DNA of 64,000 bases from Bryoerythrophyllum caledonicum (taxonomy: Eukaryota; Streptophyta; Bryopsida; Pottiales; Pottiaceae), in contig OZ020525.1 in assembly GCA_963971425.1 (NCBI GenBank), forward strand, positions 7,795,560 to 7,859,559. The letters are read 5' to 3'. The position numbers were made by a program, and so were the translations under genes. The notes below the pieces were generated by a model. The model had not been told where the DNA came from, ran no database searches, and saw only the letters and a list, made by a program, of their open reading frames with translations. Shown here piece by piece: positions 1 through 9,837 of this stretch (the first letter of the stretch is position 1; each line of letters begins with the position of its first letter).

Positions 1-2
1 AG

Positions 3-1310
3 GAGAGTGCGCTCGGAGCAGCAACCACGAGCACTCCGGAAGTTCGGAAGACTTCTAAGAGACCTCGGGGGAAGGAGCCCGAGGCGGAGAGTCCGGGCAT
101 CGACAACTCCTCAACATCTTCTGGAGAAGATGAGTCCGGACCATCAGAAGGAACCAGTCGGAAGAGGAGGAAGGTGGACAAGGATGACTCCAAGAGACAG
201 CTCAAGCAAATGGACGAGCTCACCCGAGAGATCGGCTGGAGGGTTGGCCTCCTTAAGGAGACCAACTTTGTCATCACCACCAGCGTGGAGCAGATCTTCC
301 GGAGCGTGGACGTCGACCGGCTGGAGGAGGCCATCAACCGGGTGGAGGAGCTCCGGAACCGGGAGACGGACTCGAAGGCACTGCATACGCAAATCTCCAC
401 CATGTACAAAGCCAGCAATGACATGGAGAAGAAGATGAAGCGGTACCTCGCGGAGGCCGCCCTGGCAGTGGCGGCCCGGGAACTGGCCGAGGAAAAGGCT
501 AATGCTTCCGCCGCCGCCTTGACGGAGGTCCGGGCAGCCTTGGAATTCCCGGTGGACACGATCAACCGGAGCCGACTCTTCACCGAACTGATGGAGAAGA
601 AGGAGAAGGTCAGCAAGGCCATTATCATCCAGTTCCTGCTAGACCAGGCGGAGAAGATGGGCCGGACATGGGAGCAGATTCGACTGCTCGTTGACAACGT
701 CACCCAGGGTCTTCCGGAGGACCACGAAGCACCGACACCAAGGGGGACCCCAACCCCAGGACGGACTACCGCCCCTCCGGAACCCCCGCCGCCTGCGACC
801 ACTTCTGCTCCGGGGACCTCCCCAAATCCGGAGACCTTGGACACTCCGTCGCCACGGACACCAACGGAAGGTATCATACTCCCCAATCCGAGTACGAGTA
901 AGATTCTGAAGAAGCTTCCGGATCTCCTGTCGCCACCCAACATGCGGCTGCCGGACCCTCCGGTGGAAGGCGACCCTCCAACTGCTCCAAGGTCCGTGTC
1001 CCGGAGACTGGCGGACGTACCTAGGAGTCCATCCAGAAGCTACCAAGACCTGGTCCAGGAGGCCGGAACGGTTTCCGCAGCGGGAATGCCAGCTCCCCCG
1101 ATTCCGGAAGGATCACCGCAACAGCCCCTTCCACCGCCAGACGCCAGTACTCCGGTGGCCGTTGTCCCTCCAGCAGCCGGACCATCGACCCGGAGGACCA
1201 CCCTTTCACCAGCAACGTCAAAGAAGGCAAAGGGCAAGGCGCGCGTTCCTGTAGAGATCTCCCCCTCCCGCCGGAGTGGGAGAAACCGGGGCCCAGGAGC
1301 TCCAACTTAG
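3..1310 (+). CDS. Partial gene of unknown function: basic/coiled-coil N part, long Pro-rich tail
   Basis: The frame is open from the first bases of the window to a TAG at 1308-1310, so the 5' end is missing (about 435 codons present; the first internal ATG is at 174). Codons 40-60 hold a basic patch (RKRRKVDKDD) that could be a nuclear signal. A mostly helical, charged segment follows up to about codon 230, rich in Glu, Lys and Ala (MEKKEKV, EKMGRTWEQI), and looks like coiled coil. The remaining 200 residues are Pro/Thr/Ser-rich with a basic end (SKKAKGKAR, SRRSGRNRG). Many Pro-Glu and Ser-Gly codons are written with TCCGGA or CCGGA, and that motif also fills the noncoding DNA downstream, so codon use follows a local motif bias. 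I do not recognise the family. It may be a gene of a repeat element, but no enzyme domain is visible. Confidence 0.55.
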   Translation, partial: ESALGAATTSTPEVRKTSKRPRGKEPEAESPGIDNSSTSSGEDESGPSEGTSRKRRKVDKDDSKRQLKQMDELTREIGWRVGLLKETNFVITTSVEQIFRSVDVDRLEEAINRVEELRNRETDSKALHTQISTMYKASNDMEKKMKRYLAEAALAVAARELAEEKANASAAALTEVRAALEFPVDTINRSRLFTELMEKKEKVSKAIIIQFLLDQAEKMGRTWEQIRLLVDNVTQGLPEDHEAPTPRGTPTPGRTTAPPEPPPPATTSAPGTSPNPETLDTPSPRTPTEGIILPNPSTSKILKKLPDLLSPPNMRLPDPPVEGDPPTAPRSVSRRLADVPRSPSRSYQDLVQEAGTVSAAGMPAPPIPEGSPQQPLPPPDASTPVAVVPPAAGPSTRRTTLSPATSKKAKGKARVPVEISPSRRSGRNRGPGAPT

Positions 1311-2520
1311 GATTAGATAGGTTTTGAATTTCTTTATCTTCTTTTCTCAGGGTTAGAGTCCGGATCAACAGTGACTAACGATGGCGTCGATGGGGCCCCA
1401 AGCGCATCCGGCTGCTGCCGGAATCAATAGCCAGTTTTGTAGATTAAGTAGGAATTTTGAAGACGGAACTGTTCCGTGATTTATGGATCTGAGATCGGAT
1501 CTGGAGCTTTCCGAATTTTTCGGATCTTTTAGATAAGATCTAGCGGTCTTCCCGTAGATAGGTAGGAGGAAAGACTAAGTTTAGTCAGGACTTAGTTAGT
1601 ACTTAGTAGTAGGGTTTTGGCCAAAATCTTTTATCTTGTTCTTCTGACTCGGAAATATACGCTATCATTTACACTAGATTTGCTACCTTGTGTTGATTGT
1701 GGTGTATGGAACCTGTGAGTGACGGATCCATTCTTGAGGGTAGGGTTGTTTGAGTAATTCTTTCCGGAGTAGGGTAAGTGCACTGTTTCGTCGGAGGGGA
1801 AGCTGTCAAGATCGGTATCACGAGATCGCCTGGGAGAGCTGGAGAGTACTATTGCAAAGGTGTTCCTGGTAGTCTCTAGGGTCCGGAAGTAGCCAGGAGG
1901 GGAGGAGATGAACTGCAGAGGTGTTCCTGGTAATCTCTAGTTCACGGAAGTAACCGTGCTAAACTGAATTCCGGCCCCGGCCGGAGTTCTTCCCTAAGAT
2001 AGGAAAAAGCCTGGTGCCCATATCTAGACGGAATAACCATAGTGAATAGTGAGTCCCTGTACCGGAAAATTGCAACCATACCCGCCGGAATGCCGCTGTA
2101 GTCCGGATTAGTCTTTGAGTGACCGCATCCGGAAGGCCTTCCGGATGTCATGAGAGCCGACGTCCGGCAGCAGCAATCAAATTACCAGTTAGCATAGTAG
2201 GGAGAGTGGTGTTCGGTCACTATAAGTTCCGGACAGTGGGTGCCTAGCCACTTTAAGTCACAGGGCAGTGGAAAACCCAGCCACTTACACAAAACAGGGT
2301 CAGTGGACTTCGGCCACTCGCTTAAAAACTCCAGAAGACTCTCTGAGGAGGAACAGAGAAAAATCAAACTACCCTCCTGATTTCCGGAACCTACTCTCCG
2401 GAAACCATTGTAGTAATCCGGATTCCGGAAGAATCCGGATCTAACCTAAGTAAGAAAAGACTATAGCTAACTCGTTACCAAATTGCTTTGTTAAACTTAG
2501 TAATCCGGAGTATTGGAAAG
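1311..2520. repeat. TCCGGA-rich noncoding stretch
   Basis: No convincing gene. CCGGA/TCCGGA occurs again and again up to about 2,510, as in the coding part before it. Two related units of about 75 bp (near 1,850-1,895 and 1,914-1,958) share the phrase GGTGTTCCTGGTA and a GGAAGTA following it. This is probably the 3' UTR or 3' flank of the gene before it, or the tail of one element. Confidence 0.5.
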
Positions 2521-2567
2521 AAGATATTTAGGTCTCTGTGGGAACAAAACCAGAGCGGTTACTTTGA

Positions 2568-3149
2568 GAAGCTCTTAGTGACGATTGGGAGCATTCTGGA
2601 GGAATATTGTCTCTACGAACTGCAACACTGTATCGTCAAGATGATTATGACTTTGCACTTGAAGACTTCAATGGGAACCCTGTTGAGTGGAGTTGGAGAC
2701 ATAATATGTCCAAGGCACAACTGTGGCATACCTTTCAAGGGGAAGAATTGTTAGATGATCCGGACAAACTAGTACATGCAGCAAATGAGATGTATCGTGA
2801 CAAACCGGCAGATTACAGCATGAAGATGTTTTTTTACCAGACCCTAGGGTGGCATTGGAATCGTCAAAGAAACGAATTGGTGCACAGCTTAGGACCACCA
2901 CCATATTACAACTCATCTGGCGAGCGAGCTGAGGGGGATCTAGAACTACGAAGGGCTTATCGTGATACAACACTATCTCCAACCACTGGAACGGAGGAAT
3001 TGTATTGGGAAGAACGCTACCATCTAAAACGACTACTTGTGGCGGCACTCGATGCCATTTTGGAAGACGTTGCCCCGGAGGTGAAGGAATGGCTTAATGG
3101 TGGGGAGATACCTCCATATTGGCAAGGCCATGGACGTCATGGATATTGA
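2568..3149 (+). CDS. Hypothetical protein, Trp/Tyr-rich, C-terminal block
   Basis: The frame opens after a TGA at 2,565 and runs to a TGA at 3,147. No ATG sits near its start, so it is probably the last exon of a spliced gene or a 5'-truncated copy; the first ATG lies well inside. The product is about 190 residues, acidic and rich in aromatics. Visible phrases are EWSWRHNMSKAQLWHTFQGE, LGWHWNRQRNEL and a final PPYWQGHGRHGY. I see no signal peptide, membrane segment or metal-binding pattern, and I do not recognise the family. Composition (normal codon spread, lower GC) differs from the TCCGGA-rich gene upstream, so the two need not belong together. Confidence 0.4.
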   Translation, partial: EALSDDWEHSGGILSLRTATLYRQDDYDFALEDFNGNPVEWSWRHNMSKAQLWHTFQGEELLDDPDKLVHAANEMYRDKPADYSMKMFFYQTLGWHWNRQRNELVHSLGPPPYYNSSGERAEGDLELRRAYRDTTLSPTTGTEELYWEERYHLKRLLVAALDAILEDVAPEVKEWLNGGEIPPYWQGHGRHGY

Positions 3150-3520
3150 ACACGGAGTAATGTTCGTGCAAGAAATGCTGCAAGAGCTTAGAGCACCACA
3201 TTAATTTGTGGAAGTAAAGGATTAAAGATTTAGTAAACTATGACCAAGTCTAATTTCCCGACTGAATTAGTGTAACCAAAGCTCTCATGTTGTTATCTTT
3301 GACATTACGAACATGGAATTCATAGTGAGTTGTACACAACGGGATATTTTTTACCCATTTTGAATGCATTTATATCCAGGTTCAAAGCAAATTTGGACAT
3401 CACCGTTCTCACATTGCCAAAACTTGTAGTTACACGGCGACCTTATTGTCTCCCCCAAACCCCACCCCTACAGCAACGGCAGTTGCAAAGAGCAATTCAA
3501 AGGAGAAAAACAACGCCCAT
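3150..3520. other. Spacer without a recognisable gene
   Basis: AT-rich spacer between the unknown ORF and the GTCCGCGG minisatellite. No gene, hairpin or tandem repeat stands out. Confidence 0.4.
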
Positions 3521-3522
3521 TA

Positions 3523-3845
3523 AGCGGACAGGTCGCGGCCCGCAGGCAGTCCGCGGTCTCTAGGGGCCAGTCCGCGGTCAGTCCGCTGCCAGTCCGCGGG
3601 CAATCCGCTGCCAGTCCGCGGACAATCGGTGGCCAGTCCGCGGGCTCTTCCTACCCAATCCGCGCCCCATCTGCGGGCAGTCCGCGGGCAATCCGTTGCA
3701 GTCCGCGGGCAATCCGTTGGCAGTCCGCGGGCTCTTCCAACCTAATCCGCGCCCTATTCGCGTCCTGTCCGCGCCCCGTCTGCTCCCAGTCCGCGGGCTG
3801 TCCGCTCCCCGTACGCGATCAGTCCGCTTCCCAACCGCGCGGTTC
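3523..3845 (+). repeat. Left GTCCGCGG minisatellite
   Basis: Degenerate short repeats around CAGTCCGCGG, mixed with CAATCCGCTGC and CAATCCGTTGG variants, about 0.3 kb. The same motif family, in the same orientation, recurs at 6,340-7,765. The two arrays bracket the kinase-like gene. Confidence 0.85.
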
Positions 3846-3890
3846 TCCAGGTTCCCAACCCTATTTGCAATGTTCCCGACCCCTTGCACC

Positions 3891-3900
3891 CTATATAAAG
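3891..3900 (+). promoter_or_regulatory. TATA box before the kinase-like locus
   Basis: CTATATAAAG lies about 235 bp before the ATG at 4,134, at the edge of the GC-rich minisatellite. Three tandem copies of AAGTGACCGGTTT follow at 4,080-4,117, just before that ATG, and could sit in the 5' UTR. The promoter role is inferred from consensus and position only. Confidence 0.45.
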
Positions 3901-4133
3901 GCGGATAGGCCATTGACGTCCTCACTTTTTTCCCTCCATTTCCTTGCCCAATAAGAACCCGAGACTTTGTTGCGCGAGCACCATTGCACGGGTTTCGAGG
4001 GTATAGGAGTTGGGAGAGACGAATGTGGGGGGAATCCTTGTCATTTTTTTCCAGACTCACTCACTTTCGCACTGCACTTTAAGTGACCGGTTTAAGTGAC
4101 CGGTTTAAGTGACCGGTTAACTACTTTACAGGA

Positions 4134-4457
4134 ATGGCCGATAGCAGGGTGCATTATCAAGATGCAGACATGCAACTCCACGAGGCTCATCAGGTGGAAA
4201 TTCAATCAACCACTGCTGCAGCCGACCGTGTGAGCGGTGGTATGTTGGCGAGAGGACAAGGTAGTGGAAGTGGGCGAAGTGACAGGGGTCACAGGCACAA
4301 CATGGAGCAACTGCACCAAGAATTTCATGCACTTGGACGAAATAATTCTCGTGGGTCGCAATCACATTCACGAGGCACAGTAGGATCTCAAGGGGTTCTA
4401 CGAGGATCAGTGCGGGGGACCACTGAAGGAGGGCGGTCCCGAGGATCACAAGTTTGA
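4134..4457 (+). CDS. Small Ser/Gly/Arg-rich ORF, probable 5' part of the kinase-like gene
   Basis: A 107-codon ORF with ATG at 4,134, about 235 bp after a good TATA box. It is low-complexity and RGS-rich (SGSGRSDRGHRHN, GGRSRGSQV). It ends in a TGA that overlaps by four bases the opening of the next frame, which continues with the same kind of Ser/Gly-rich sequence before its folded domain. The likeliest reading is one gene with a single frameshift near 4,450; a gap of about 34 bp that could be read as an intron is too short. The alternative is an unspliced two-ORF transcript. No known domain. Confidence 0.45.
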   Translation: MADSRVHYQDADMQLHEAHQVEIQSTTAAADRVSGGMLARGQGSGSGRSDRGHRHNMEQLHQEFHALGRNNSRGSQSHSRGTVGSQGVLRGSVRGTTEGGRSRGSQV

Positions 4458-6085
4458 GCGGATTTCGACACCCGGGAGCTCGCAGTTCAGGCGGATCAAG
4501 TGGTGAGCCCGTAGTAGGAGAGCCATCACTGAGGGCTGTTCAACATGATGAGGTACCATCTCCAACAAATTCTTTGGTTCCAAGCGAACCTTCAGTTGGA
4601 GCGGGACGAGGGCGAGGTAAACGGCCAGCTTTTTCAGAGGACTCAGAGCCCTACAAGAAAAGAGCAAAGACAAGCCATTTGGATGCAATGAGCAAGGAAT
4701 TTAAGTTCAGGGTTGTAGCAGATATATTATTTTGGATGATAGAGAAAGGTTTATCCAAGTTGGAGAAACGGTACTTGTGTAACGGCGCTACAGGACTAGA
4801 AGCTATGGAGGCAAGATTGATACTCATTATCCAAAATATTGCCAATGAAGAAAAATTTTGCGAAGATAAAATGAGACATTCAATGGACACATGGCCCATA
4901 AACTTTGCCAAACAAGCTGTTCACAACCCCGTGAAGGTTATTTGGAGTGTCTATTACAATGAAGATGTAAGCGATGAGGCAATGGATGCAAAGGTATTGT
5001 TTGAGAGACTCCAAGAAGGGGTAGAAGCAATCAAGCCAAAAGGGAGATCTAACCTCACTATTCCTTGGGTTGAGCAAGATTTGGTTGCGCAGGTTGCGAG
5101 TAGAGGTCGCGAAGGTGTAGTGTGGCTTCCAATTTTTGCGGAGGTAAAGGCGTTGGATACTAAAAATTATGAAGGAGGCTTTGGAGTTGTCCGTCGTGTG
5201 AGCATTGAGGGTGTAAGTTGCATTCCAATACATATGGAGTTTGCGGGGAAGACAATGAAGGAGGGTAGTCATGAAAAAAACCGGGAGAAACGTTCAATTG
5301 AGGCGCTAGCATGTCCAGTGGACCATGCAGGGGTTATCAAAATTCAGTACCTGGATAGAAGAACATACGAGTCGTATACTCTATGGTGGAACGGTGGCTC
5401 ACTAGCATCCATTTGGAGGATCGATTCAAAATATGATGAGGAACACGAAGATGATATTCTTAAAACAGTTGGAACCGACCTTGAGGCTCGTATTGAACTA
5501 TGCGTGTATCGTAAAAATCGGGCCTATTTAGCATGGGCACTACTATGCATCATGGATGTGATACATTCCCAGCGCCTATTGCACAACGACTTGAGCCCCA
5601 ACAATGTTATGCTTCATTTTCCGCCAGAGAAAAACGATGTAGTATACATCGGGGTGTGTGATTGGGGAATGGCATCATGGGATGGCAAAGACAAGATGTC
5701 AAACTACGGCCAACCCTCTAGTACAGAGCTAAGTGCTTTCCGAGCTAAGTATTGTCATGCTGCCCTCGAGCTATTCTATGTGTATGGGAAGCCCGGAACA
5801 CCAACGTCAGCGAGGAGAATGGGAATAAAGCATAAACACAACCATAGATCTGAGGCGTATGCAGTGGGGTATTTGGCAAGGAAGATCTACAACCGCGATT
5901 GCTCTTCAAGCTTATTCCAAAAGAACAAAGATCCGAGTTCATTGTCCAAGCGATTTGAGCAAGCCATGGACGAGTTGTTGAAACCCGATCCACTAGAGAG
6001 ATCAACCGTCACGCATGTAGTAGACTTGTTGAAAAGACCGCCCTACAACCTAGCTACACCATGGGATTTCTTCCGAAATGAGTAG
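4454..6085 (+). CDS. Divergent protein-kinase-like protein
   Basis: About 540 codons ending in TAG at 6,083. A Ser/Gly-rich start and a basic stretch (KRPAF, YKKRAK) lead into a helical region. A kinase-like fold follows: a Gly-loop-like GGFGVVRRV near residue 241, a Lys in FAGKTMKE, a catalytic loop HNDLSPNNVML near residue 376 (HRD replaced by HND) and DWG in place of DFG near 402. The C lobe includes an AYAVGYLARKIY helix. The catalytic Asp and Asn are both present, so activity is possible, but the changed HRD and DFG motifs make it an atypical kinase. No membrane segment or receptor domain is seen. The start codon is unclear: the frame has no ATG until about codon 78, so it probably continues from the small ORF upstream. 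GTCCGCGG minisatellites flank it on both sides. Confidence 0.65.
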   Translation: MSGFRHPGARSSGGSSGEPVVGEPSLRAVQHDEVPSPTNSLVPSEPSVGAGRGRGKRPAFSEDSEPYKKRAKTSHLDAMSKEFKFRVVADILFWMIEKGLSKLEKRYLCNGATGLEAMEARLILIIQNIANEEKFCEDKMRHSMDTWPINFAKQAVHNPVKVIWSVYYNEDVSDEAMDAKVLFERLQEGVEAIKPKGRSNLTIPWVEQDLVAQVASRGREGVVWLPIFAEVKALDTKNYEGGFGVVRRVSIEGVSCIPIHMEFAGKTMKEGSHEKNREKRSIEALACPVDHAGVIKIQYLDRRTYESYTLWWNGGSLASIWRIDSKYDEEHEDDILKTVGTDLEARIELCVYRKNRAYLAWALLCIMDVIHSQRLLHNDLSPNNVMLHFPPEKNDVVYIGVCDWGMASWDGKDKMSNYGQPSSTELSAFRAKYCHAALELFYVYGKPGTPTSARRMGIKHKHNHRSEAYAVGYLARKIYNRDCSSSLFQKNKDPSSLSKRFEQAMDELLKPDPLERSTVTHVVDLLKRPPYNLATPWDFFRNE

Positions 6086-6339
6086 TATATAGTATATTGT
6101 GATTTCATAGTCCTTAGATGCTGTAGGGTATGTAGCATCTTCTCTATGTTGTGAAGTGTTGTCTAATTTGTATTCGGTTATTTGTAAGAAGAGAATGCCT
6201 TTTTGGACTTCCCTGTAATTTTGAATGAAGAACAACTTTGTACAAATTGTTTTGATTTGGTCTCCCAATCCCGCACTTTGTATCTTCAGAAATAAAAATG
6301 GAATAACGAAATTAAAAAATATCCTAACTACCTATCCGC

Positions 6340-7765
6340 GCTCCCCCACTCCCAATCCGCGTTGCATTGGCGCCCCCACAGAGGCCGGTGCGAGTCCGCG
6401 ATCAGTCCGCGGCCAATCCGCGGCCAGTCCGCGGCAGTGACCGTGATCAGTCCGCAGAAGTGTCCGCAACCAGTCCGCGGTGTATCCGCAGCCAGTCCGC
6501 GGTAGTGTCCACGGCCAGTCCGCGACCAGTCCGCAGCCAGTCCGCGGGTCTGCACTCAATCCGCGGGTCCCCATCCAGTCCGCTGCGTATCCGCAGCCAG
6601 TCCGCGGGTCCACATCCAGTCCGCTGCGTATCCGCAACCAGTCCGCGGGTCCACATCCAGTCCGCTACGTATCCGCGGCAGTGTCCGCGGCCAGTCCGCG
6701 ATCAGTCCGCAGCCAGTCCGCAGGTTCCCATCCAGTCCGCTGCATATCCGCAGTCAGTCCGCGGGTCCACATCCAGTCCGCGATCAGTCCACAGCAACGT
6801 CCGCAGCCAGTCCGTGGGTTCCCATCTAGTCCGCTGCATATCCGCAACCAGTCCGCGGGTCTACATCTAGTCCGCTACGTATTCGCGGCAGTGTCCGTGG
6901 CCAGTCCGCGATCAGTCCGCAGCAGCGTCCGCAGCCAGTCCGCGGGTTCCCATCGAGTCCGCTACGTATCCGCAACCAGCCCGCGGGTCCACATCCAGTC
7001 CGCTACGTATCCGCGGCCAGTCCGCGGCAGTGTCCGTAGCCAGTCCGCGATCAGTCCGCGATCAGTCCGCAGCAGCGTTTGCAGCCAGTCCGCGGGTACG
7101 CAGCCAGTCCGCGGGTCTGCACTCAGTCCGCGGGTCTACACTCAGTCCGCGGGTCTGCATTCAGTCCGCAGGTCCAAGTTAATCACCTGCGTATCGGCAG
7201 CCAGTCCGCAGCACCGTTTGCAACCAGTCCGCAGGTTCCCATCCAGTCCACTGCGTATCCGCAGCCAGTCCGCGGGTCCACATCCAGTCCGCAGCAGCGT
7301 CCGCAGCCAGTCCGCAGGTTCCCATCCAGTCCGCTACGTATCCGCAACCAGTCCGCGGGTCCACGTCCAGTCTGCTACGTATCCGCGGCCAGTCCGTGGC
7401 AGTGTCCGCAGCCAATCCGCGATCAGTCCGCGATCAGTCCACAGCAACGTTTGTAGCCAGTCCGCGGGTACACATCCAGTCCGCTGCGTATCCGCAGCCA
7501 ATCCGCAGGTCTGCACTCAGTCCGCGGGTCTGCACTCAGTCCGCGGGTCTGCACTCAGTCCGCGGGTCCAAGTTAATCACCTGCGTATCCGCAGCCAGTC
7601 CGCAGCACCGTTTGCACCCAGTCCGCGGGTTCCCATCCAGTCCACTGCGTATCCGCAGCCAGTCCGCGGCAGTGTCCGCACGCAGTCCGCGGCATGTCCG
7701 CACGCAATCCGCGGCATGTCCACGGACGGTCATCGCATGTCCGCGTGCAGTCCGCTCCTAATCCG
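6340..7765 (+). repeat. Right GTCCGCGG minisatellite (1.4 kb)
   Basis: A long array of short units such as CAGTCCGCGGGT, often grouped as CATCCAGTCCGCTGCGTATC plus CGCAGCCAGTCCGCGG. Larger blocks repeat as well: a phrase ending in AAGTTAATCACCTGCGTATC occurs at about 7,170-7,195 and 7,568-7,592. The array leaves long ORFs open in several frames on both strands. These encode only SAS/SPQPVRGS-type repeats and I do not call them genes. Confidence 0.9.
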
Positions 7766-8252
7766 CTCCCTCTGAAAAGCCCCCCAACTTAATTGATTTT
7801 CACTCAAAGGTTAATACAACACAGCAAAGGATAAAAGTGGTGAGATACACGTAGGATGTCAATGCCACATAGGACGGCCACGTCGACGCCGAGGTAACAT
7901 ATGTACCATACATAGGGGTAAAGTTCATCTTTGACCGTAGGTTGGCTCTATTGTGTCGTGACAAGAGGGTCCGTCACGACATGTCACGTCATGACGGCAC
8001 GTCACTGTCACAATGTCACGATAGACAACCCTGACGCAGTTACAAATTCAAATAAGTTTTAATTCAGGTTAGTAATTTTCAGTGTCCGAATACCAAATAA
8101 GATGGAAACAAACTAAAGGGCATGTTTCAATATAAAATTGTTCAGGAATAATTAAAACCAATACAAGATCAATATCCAATTTTGGTAGACCCTAGTTGGA
8201 CTAGCAAATAAGATCTTACTGAATCAGAAATGAAAATTAATACACCAAACAA
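7766..8252. other. Spacer with a CGTGAC palindrome cluster
   Basis: No gene. At 7,956-8,030 many CGTGAC/GTCACG words occur in both orientations (GTCGTGAC, CCGTCACGACATGTCACG and more), giving a compact block able to form several hairpins. The rest is AT-rich. Confidence 0.45.
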
Positions 8253-9013
8253 CTACTCCGTATCATTTGAACTACCCTCACTTCCATTACCAACCTCTGC
8301 CTCTGCATCTATATAACGGATAACATCTTTGTGATACCTCCGCCACTGACGTGTTGGGGGAGGAGATTTCATAGTTGATTGTATCTTTGCAGTTCTTCGA
8401 GCCCAAATAGGGAGAGAAAAAGAAGAATCTGGAGATAAAGCTAGCGGCATAGCTCTGCAAAAGAAACAGAGAAACAATGAGCTTTAGGGTTCAAATTAAA
8501 ACCGTACACATATTTTGTTAACAACGATGAAAACAAAAGAATGTTTTGAACTTACTTACAAGAAGGAATACGACTACATTTTTGCTTCTTTTGTGGTGGT
8601 TTTCCTTGAGTACGACGCACATTCCTCCTGTTCTCCAAAGTCAATTTTGCGTTTGCCTTTGGAATTAGCGGTGCGAGCAAGGCTTGGAAAATCTCCGAGT
8701 CTTCTTCAAAGGCCAATATGTGACGGCCCAATGATTGACACACCCGAATAGTTGGTCCTAAAAAATACATAGCGTTAGAAAAGATAAAATTTAGGTGAGG
8801 TATATGAAAAAGTTAAGTATACAATAATATTAAACAAATGCTTACCCGTAGAGGCATTCCAATCTAAAACAATATCCCCAACTTTTGTGAGGGATTCAAG
8901 AACTCTCTTCATGAAATCAACCCCTTTCTCTCGAGCCCCCCGCCATGGTGACTCGCCATTCTTGAGCTGTGAAGCAACATTCACCGGATTGAACAAGATG
9001 TCGAGCTCTCGAA
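8253..9013 (-). pseudogene. ParB-methyltransferase gene, 3' exons (motif I half)
   Basis: Reading on the minus strand: an exon 9,013 to about 8,843, an exon 8,757 to about 8,551, and a last exon from about 8,459 to the TAA at 8,253. The joins keep the phase (TCTACGG|GTAAGC to TTTTTAG|GACC; TGTAA|GTAAGT to TTTTGCAG|AG). The product contains PWRGAREKGVDFMKRVLESL and then GDIVLDWNASTGPTIRVCQS LGRH and LAFEEDSEIF, spaced like the SAM-binding motif I region (D-x-F-x-G-x-G with a later acidic residue) of amino DNA methyltransferases. The Gly-rich loop is degraded (WNASTG). The tail is basic and then acidic. The TIR of the 23-kb transposon cuts the first of these exons; the earlier exons lie at 32.0 kb and beyond. 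Confidence 0.7.
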
Positions 9014-9035
9014 GGGTGAACGCACACTACGGTTG
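9014..9035 (+). repeat. Left TIR of the 23-kb element
   Basis: 22 bp beginning GGGTGAACGC, directly after the TSD CGAA. It matches the right TIR at 21 of 22 positions and runs on into the first TTGTAC motif. Confidence 0.85.
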
Positions 9036-9837
9036 TACGAATTTGTAGTCACGGCACAATTTCAGAGCCAGGTACAAGTTTGGACTCAATTTTAGGCTAG
9101 ATTTTTTTATATTTTGGAGAAAATGTTTAGTAGGCATAGTTCTACGTCTTGCATACATTGAAGAATAGAAATCAAAATAGTCATTGCATAAAATTAAACC
9201 CTTAAAATGAGTACAAACATAAAACGTTGGTACTGTCACGGTTTCAGGTTTCACATGTTTGTACTCATTATGATGGTTTTTAGTTATCATTTTTACATTT
9301 TAAATAGCTATATATGATCCCCTATTCTTTGGCTATCACGCCTTGCTATTTGTATAGATAAAATGATAGCCAATAAATAATAAATGTAACAAATGTGGCT
9401 TTTTTTGGGGGGATCCAAAACATGAGTTTAAAGTCTTTTTTTTCCATTTTTTTTTAAAATTGGCGTTTAGGGACTATATTTCTAAGGCGGCCATCAAACG
9501 AATTTTGAAAATAAAAAAATCTTCCTCTTCATTTTCTGTATCGGAGATGTAGGTCTCCATATTGCCTTAGTTTTTCTAGAATTCTCATATATTCCTCTCT
9601 ATAACGCTTTGTACTCAGTTTGTACAGTGCGTACTTGTTGTACTGTATGGACCAATCAGGGGAGTCCCTTTTGTCTTCCAATTTTGGATTTATGTGACAT
9701 CTCCACGTTGTCAGCTGTTGCCTTTTCAGCAGGAATCTCTCTTGAATTACCAAAATTTGAAAGGCGGCAAAATTCTTTTGTTGCTTGCAAGTTATCCACA
9801 CACAATGACGATGTCATCCTTCTCTGAGTACCTTCTC

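Noticed and set aside
6328-7775. Long ORFs on both strands through the GTCCGCGG array, up to 431 codons
   Set aside because: They encode only short repeats, are open in several frames at once and have no non-repeat part. They are a by-product of the minisatellite.
9027-9290. ORF taken at first as an upstream exon of the methyltransferase with one stop codon
   Set aside because: The TAG lies in the TIR of the 23-kb element; the true upstream exon is at 32,045-32,121.
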